The position numbers were made by a program, and so were the translations under genes. A stretch of DNA of 64,000 nt from Pelomyxa schiedti (lineage: Eukaryota; Evosea; Pelobiontida; Pelomyxidae), in contig JAHLWZ010000832.1 of the NCBI GenBank assembly GCA_020536535.1, positions 26,954 through 90,953 on the forward strand, written 5' to 3'. Below, in pieces: positions 58,677 through 64,000 of this stretch. Each line of letters begins with the position of its first letter. The stretch's first letter is position 1. The notes beneath the pieces are model-generated. The model had not been told where the DNA came from. It searched no databases and saw only the letters and a program-made list of their open reading frames with translations.

Positions 58677-59171
58677 GTCACAAGGCACCCACTGTATCAC
58701 ATTGTGGAGGATTGTAAAGAGTAACTTCGGGCTAGTGAGAAAAAAATGCCGGCGCACCGTTAGGTATTACCAGGTACTGGAGCCTTTTTTTTAGGGAGGC
58801 ACAGGAACCCATAAGTTCAGTTACGGGGAAATTTTTTGGTACAAAGGAGGGAAAAAGGGCTTTGCTAATGCCCTCCCCATCAGATGGCACTGATAACTCA
58901 TAACTTGTAGTAACTCGGATGATACTCCTCTCGGGGAGACACTGATACCACAAGTTGCGGAAAAGCCCAAAATTTCTTCTCTATCAGTGTTTGGGAGCGA
59001 CACCCTTGGGGGGCTGTATATTTTTTTTTGGCGCAGAAAGCTCCCCAGAACTGTTCGGGGGAACAGTGCGACTGTCCACTGAGTTCATCCTGGGCATGTA
59101 CAACACGCAGGGGGAGTCTCCCAATGAAGTGAGAATGAAACATAAGGGTCTGCTTCACAGGCTTAAAAAAA
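58677..59171. other. Intergenic region
   Basis: About 500 bp between two plus-strand genes. Minus-strand ORFs here are read as spurious. No RNA gene or repeat is recognised. Confidence 0.4.
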
Positions 59172-60882
59172 ATGAATCGAGGAGATGAGGAAATGACGCC
59201 GACGTCCGACGCGAGCGCGGCGTTTCCCTCGAGATCTGAGGTTGTTGGCTGTGGGGGGCTAATGGAGTGCCCCTTCGTGGACCTGCCGGCAGAGTTGAAT
59301 GACTTCATTTTCTCGTTTCTGACAGTCAACGAATTGGCCAAAGTGTGTCGCGTAAGCCGCTCGTGGCGCTGGTTTTCGATGGGAATGCCGACCTGGAACA
59401 CGACGTTCGTAAGGCTCTTGCCGGCGTCTGATGTGCTCCCTCCTCCACGGGTCTGCCACGCCGCCATGTTTCACAAGGGACAATTATGGGTTGTATCTGG
59501 TGACCAAGGTAAAAAAATCGCACCCTCCTTGCATCAACATAATTGTTCTGTTTCGTGCCTATTCTTGGCACTAAATGAGGTTATTTTCTCCGCACAGGGA
59601 ATCCTTATGTAGGCACAATCCAACATATACAAAACAATATGTGGCGTTTTGATTTTGGTATGAGGCTCCCCCGTTCTCCATGAACCACCCCACCAACTGC
59701 ATACAAAGCAACCTCCCATCACAGCAACCCGCTTGTGGACCCCTGTTCCCACTCTCGAGCTCCCATGCACTGAAGTATCAGTTGTACAGTACAATGGCTT
59801 TGGTTACATTTTCGGTGGCAACAGCAGCAGTGTATTCTCTAATACTATTTGGCAACTAGACTTCGGTTTTTTCCTTATAAAGATAGATTACCGTTAACTT
59901 CTGCTCAGAAACAGTAAAATTAACTCCAATTACGCCCGCTTCTGCTACACTTCCCCCTCCGAGGTCAGCTCATTGTGCTGTTCTTTACAAATCCAGAATG
60001 CAAGTACCCAGTACGGTCCTACAATTCTTACTCCTTTAGGTACGTTTTTGGGGGTTGGAACGCCTCTACCACTTATGATGACTTCTGGGAATTTGACTTT
60101 GGTACAAGCTCACTTTCAATGAATGATATAGAAATGTAACTTTTACAGAAACCCTCCTTTGGCGTCAAATTATTGCCCCAGGTTCCCCTCGAAAATGTAG
60201 AACTCAGAAGGCAGTTGTTTTCAAAGACTACATGTACATTTTACATTATTTGTTAACAAATTCAACAAATAATTTCCGACAGGTACATTATGGGAGGTTG
60301 GGACAGTCAAACACCACCTGAAGAATTTAATAAAATGTATAGATTTGATTTTAGTATGCGCATTCTTTGAATAAAGAATCCCACTAATTGGCTCCAGATA
60401 CTTCCTCCTGGGAACAGGTAATAACACAGGGCCCTCTTCCCACAGGTAGAGGGAGGCTGGCTCTCGTTCAACACCCAACCCGCCCTGTGGTACTTTTCCC
60501 AATATCAAGTGAAAGGAATCGAATCCACACTCAACCACCTAAAAACAGATCTATATGTTTGGTGGCTGGAATAGAAAAGACCATTATGGAGAGCTCAATG
60601 CTCTGGACTTGAGTACTTCCACTCCTTTTTTTTTCTTTGTTACCTCTGTCCGAACTAACTAGTTCAACAGATACCAATACCTGGTCAGTACTCGATTCGA
60701 ATCTATCTGTTATCACAGGTGGACTTGCACAGTGTGCGTGCAATACAATCTCATGGCTGGACAAGCAGTTCCTTCTGGTACGGGAGTGGAATATTACCCT
60801 ATTGCTTACACAAATTTGCCACAGGTTTCATTTGGGTATTGGAGAAAAGAAGACAGAGCAACCAGTAATTTATTGCTTCTGA
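59172..60882 (+). CDS. F-box / kelch-repeat protein
   Basis: Starts MNRGDEEMTPTSDASAA at 59172. The F-box (FVDLPAELNDFIFSFLTVNE and LAKVCRVSRSWRWFS) is N-terminal and well conserved. Kelch repeats follow in separate small exons: PPPRVCHAAMFHKGQLWVVS then (spliced) NNMWRFDF; YNGFGYIFGGN with NTIWQLDF; ASTTYDDFWEFDF; IMGGWDSQTPPEEFNKMYRF; MFGGWNRKDHYGELNALDL; and a last DTNTWSVLDSNLSVI unit ending at 60882. Such proteins are SCF substrate receptors; the kelch propeller binds the target. With SKP1 at 37.9 kb, a full SCF adaptor set is represented. Confidence 0.85.
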
Positions 60883-61110
60883 AGTTCTGAGCTATACAAG
60901 ACAGCACTGAGCAGTGGGATAAGAACTTTTTTTTAAAAAAGTCATTGTGCTTCCCCCCACCTACACTTTCCAAACTTTGTTACGGGCAATGACACCTTAA
61001 CACCCCGGCTCACACTCCGGGATCTTGATGGATCTACAGCAACTGCCCTTTCTCCAAAACAAAGAAAAAAAACAAAAAACAAACCCAAAAGGCGGCCACA
61101 CGATCACAAG

Positions 61111-61923
61111 ATGGTGCTCACACTCGTTATCGGAGACATGCACATCCCAATGAGGGCGCATATGCTACCACCCCAGTTCCGCGCCATGTTCGTACCCGGC
61201 AAGATCCACTACGTAATAAGTACCGGCAACCTGTGCACAAAGGAGGTTGTTGACTACTTGCGACAAATTGCAAACGAAGTCCACATCGTAAAGGGCGATT
61301 TCGACGAGGTTTTTTTTTCCACCCCCACTTATTTGCGATTGTAGCGACTGTAACTTAAAGGGGAGCCCACGACGGCCTCTCGCAGTAACACTAACCTTTG
61401 TTTTATTGTTTTTGTGCAGCAACTTCAATACCCTGAAGTTAAAGTTGTGAGCATTGGGCAATTCAAAATTGGAATTTGCCACGGGCACCAAGTTGTGCCG
61501 TGGGGTGACCACGAGAGCTTGTCCATCCTCCAGCGTCAACTAGATGTAGACATTTTAGTAACAGGTATTACTACGCACTAACCGCAACACTTCTATTCAC
61601 ACCCAAACCTCCCAAAGGCCATACACACAAATTTGAGGCATTCGAGCACAATGGTAAATTCTTTGTGAATCCAGGGTCAGCCACTGGAGCGTACTCTGGA
61701 TACACTATGTAATTGCCTTCTTATCTAATGGGAGTTGTTAACTTGTTTCACTAGGGATGTTGTACCAAGCTTTGTCCTTATGGACATTGAAGGAAATCGA
61801 CTTACTACATATTTTTACCGATTGTTGGGGGAAGATGTATGCCTCCTTCAAACTCTGTACAAAACAAAATAACCGTTTGGTGCTTAGGTCAAGGTGGAGA
61901 AAATCGAATTCAACAAGCCTTGA
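61111..61923 (+). CDS. VPS29: Vacuolar protein sorting 29 (retromer)
   Basis: ATG at 61111 gives [20 protein letters not shown]. The next exon starts [20 protein letters not shown] with [10 protein letters not shown], then [30 protein letters not shown], and an end [10 protein letters not shown] with TGA at 61921. Four introns. The phosphoesterase-like metal-site residues (GDMH, GHTH) are in the VPS29 pattern, in which the fold serves as a scaffold for VPS35 and TBC1D5 binding. Full length. Retromer retrieves cargo from endosomes to the Golgi or plasma membrane. Confidence 0.96.
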
Positions 61924-62003
61924 GAGATTAGGTTGCTGTAGCCGGCAAAAGGAAAGAAAAATAATACAATTTTAAAATTTTTTTTATTTCCTCATTGAGC
62001 TTG

Positions 62004-62560
62004 ATGGGGTTCCTTTGGGCCATTCTGCACTCGGCAGAGCATTCGTTGGTGGTTTCATTTATTACGGGGGCGACCACGTTCCTCGTTTCCGTGTTTGTTG
62101 CCAGAGAGACGGTAAAAACAATGTGTGGGTTTTTGCACTAACAACACAGTGATACAGTTGGCGGCGTTGTTGCCGCGGCCTGCACGGTGGATAGTGCTAG
62201 GAGATGACCCACAGAAAACAGGCATTGACATGGCAATGTGGCAGAGAGTACTGATTGTGCTGTTCTTCAGTTGCTTGGACTTTATGATCACCTTTGTGTG
62301 TTTCCTTCCTTTTGAAATGATTCCTACTTCTCAATCCCGCGTAGCTCTACAGCTCGTCTGCGTGCCTTATTTACAGTTATTTGCCTCCCCACAAACAACA
62401 AACTCCTGTTATTAACTTGCTTCCAGGTGTTGATGCGTTTCAGCTGGGAGCCTTCGTACCCTCAGCAATCATAGGAGTACTATCTATTGTGATTCTTGCG
62501 CGGCTGTCTTCACCGCGGTCCGTTCCTCATTACAATCACAACCGAGTGCTTCGCTTTTAG
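62004..62560 (+). CDS. Small multi-pass membrane protein, unknown
   Basis: ATG at 62004 (MGFLWAILHSAEHSLVVSF) with a hydrophobic first exon. After an intron ending TGATACAG the frame continues LAALLPRPARWIVLGDDPQK, WQRVLIVLFFSCLDF and MITFVCFLPFEMIP. A last exon reads GVDAFQLGAFVPSAIIGVLS, a basic run (ARLSSPRSVPHYNHNR) and a stop at 62560. Three or four membrane segments are likely, about 130-150 residues. No family recognised. Confidence 0.6.
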
Positions 62561-62596
62561 TTCCATCTTTCACCGAAACCAACAAAAACCAAAAAA

Positions 62597-63781
62597 ATGT
62601 CAGTACTTTTGGATAACGACCTTTTAACCGTCATATGCGCGTGAGTGCTCTCACACAGACATTTATAATTCCTTCGTTCTCGAACTCGAGAGTGTGGTCA
62701 ATTAACAATAAGAATAAAAACGGACAAAACAAAACAACCCCAGCTACTTGGATGTGAGGACCAAGTTGAAACTGGCGAAGGTAAACAAGGCCCTCAGGGA
62801 GGCTATTATAGGACCTCAGCAGTGGCGTCGCCTATTCAGGCGCCCAGAGTGTTGCCAAAACACTACCAACAAGCCAAAAGGCCAATCTCATTGCCTAGAA
62901 AGGGAATATGCGCCTTCTGAAAACGAAAGTACTGGAGAAACGTACAACAGCAACAAAAAATACACTGATGGTTCTGACTTTGGTAATAACAGGACTGACC
63001 CAGTTCCACCTAGAGCTGTGGTGAGAAATTGTATGTCAGAGGTCAGGGTTCTGAACCCAGCGTCACACGAATTCTTTGCTGTGGCACTGTTCCACAAAGT
63101 GAGGGCTGGCTATCTTCCTTTTTTCCCCCCACTGATCTTGAAAAATGTAGTGGGCTGAGGATTTCAGCAGTGTTATATTTTCCATTGAGGCAACTCATTC
63201 AAAGACGCAGACACAACGCAGATCTTTCCACACGGAAACACCCACTGAGAGGCCATTCCACGAGAAAATCTTATCAACTGTCTGGTGGTGCATAGAACCT
63301 GCTCTGGAGAGTCCCGCAGTTCGCTCTCTTCTATTCAACACCACAATTCTTCATCATAGCGCTGTACTCAAGTACAGTTACTTAGCCTCTTGGAGAACAC
63401 ACACCGCCTCCTTCAAAATATCTCCCGATGTGACTGGCAAAATTTCTTTCATGGATGCCACATGGAGGTGTGCTGTAATTCCCAAATTCCAAACACCACC
63501 AGCAACTTAGACTTTTCAGGCACTCTGGTGAAGAGAACAAGCCATTGACGCTTACACTCTCCAAGGGAGTTCAGACCGTGGAACTGACCGGCGACCACTG
63601 GATATTTTTCCGCGTGAGAATCCCCGTTTCACGATTCCAGCCAATTGCGGAACTGCTGGGCATTTCAGCCGAGGAGGCGAGGGTGTATTCCAATGCAATG
63701 TGCCAAGCCTGTGTTGGTCCCTGCTTCCTCTGTACCCGAGAGGGTTTCCACCCTGAGTCGGACGTGAGATGGATGAGTTGA
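62597..63781 (+). CDS. F-box protein (short F-box, unknown substrate domain)
   Basis: Exon 1 (62597-62640) MSVLLDNDLLTVICA splices in phase over about 100 nt to YLDVRTKLKLAKVNKALREA, together a good F-box. The following exons (HEFFAVALFHKV, TDLEKCSGLRISAVLYF, FFRVRIPVSRFQPIAELLGI) show no recognised repeat. A Cys patch (CQACVGPCFLCTREGFHPES) lies near the end at 63781. Introns near 63110 and 63160 were not fully resolved. Confidence 0.65.
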
Positions 63782-64000
63782 ACTCCAGTTTTCCGGACCG
63801 TATGTCGAGAAACCTTCGTTCCAGAAAACTTTCGTTGCCCAAATTTTTCGTCGCCCACCACACCTACGAAAGTTTTCGGACGGTCCAAGTAACAGCTTCT
63901 TGTTATCTGTTGTTAATTTCTTTTATCCACAACAATGTAGTACACCCATCAGTGGGGGTCGTCTGTTGACACAGTGAATTCACAGCCTCCTTGTTTCTCT
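63782..64000. other. Right-edge sequence
   Basis: About 220 bp after the last F-box stop. I see no supported gene before the window ends. Confidence 0.3.

Noticed and set aside
58898-59467. 189-codon minus-strand ORF
   Set aside because: It overlaps the F-box/kelch start on the other strand and shows no family signal.
1-64000. CRISPR arrays, operons, ribosome binding sites or prophage
   Set aside because: The window is spliced eukaryotic DNA; no evenly spaced repeats or bacterial gene order were seen.

Overview
This is nuclear DNA from an intron-rich unicellular eukaryote. Coding ORFs are broken by many very short GT...AG introns, typically about 40-65 nt, and the exon phases join cleanly wherever I could test them (RPL23, ribophorin II, RING-CH, WS/DGAT, kinase). 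Intergenic gaps are mostly 80-500 bp. The gene families (a transmembrane kinase with IPT/TIG ectodomain repeats, a membrane cyclic-nucleotide phosphodiesterase, F-box/kelch proteins, a tRNA-gene-associated non-LTR element) suggest a free-living amoeba, possibly Amoebozoa/Archamoebae. That placement is inference, not shown by the sequence. UGA, UAA and UAG all occur as stops, so I assume the standard code.

Layout. 1-5 kb: a RING-CH (MARCH-type) membrane E3 running off the left edge (-), a protein with three C2HC finger repeats (+), and a WD40/beta-propeller protein (-). 5-9 kb: a WS/DGAT-like acyltransferase (-) and an unrecognised single-exon protein (+). 9-18 kb: an F-box protein (-), ribophorin II of the oligosaccharyltransferase (+), a secreted six-hairpin-glycosidase-like enzyme (-) and ribosomal protein uL14/RPL23 (-). 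18-24.5 kb: an NFX1-type zinc-finger protein (+), then a tRNA gene split by a 1.17-kb retroelement with a perfect 20-bp target-site duplication. 24.8-33.4 kb: a Ser-rich/propeller-like gene (+), a 60-bp direct repeat pair, an armadillo-repeat protein (-) and a USP deubiquitinase (+). 33.6-38.8 kb: a dipeptide epimerase (-), ribosomal P2 (+), a D123/CDC123-like protein (-) and SKP1 (-). 38.9-47.2 kb: a small ORF (-), a TPR/Mlp-like coiled-coil protein (+) and a cysteine-rich type I membrane protein (-). 47.6-58.7 kb: two signalling receptors in tandem (+), the IPT/TIG kinase and the sensor-type phosphodiesterase. 59-63.8 kb: F-box/kelch (+), VPS29 (+), a small membrane protein (+) and another F-box protein (+).

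Functional themes: ubiquitin signalling is well represented (RING-CH E3, SKP1, three F-box proteins, NFX1-type finger, USP). Housekeeping genes (RPL23, P2, ribophorin II, VPS29, SKP1) anchor the reading. The strongest unusual item is the retroelement inside the tRNA gene: its 5' end looks tRNA-derived, and its only ORF is the C-terminal zinc-knuckle part of a LINE protein. Gene spans below run from the first to the last codon I could support. Not every internal exon boundary was resolved.
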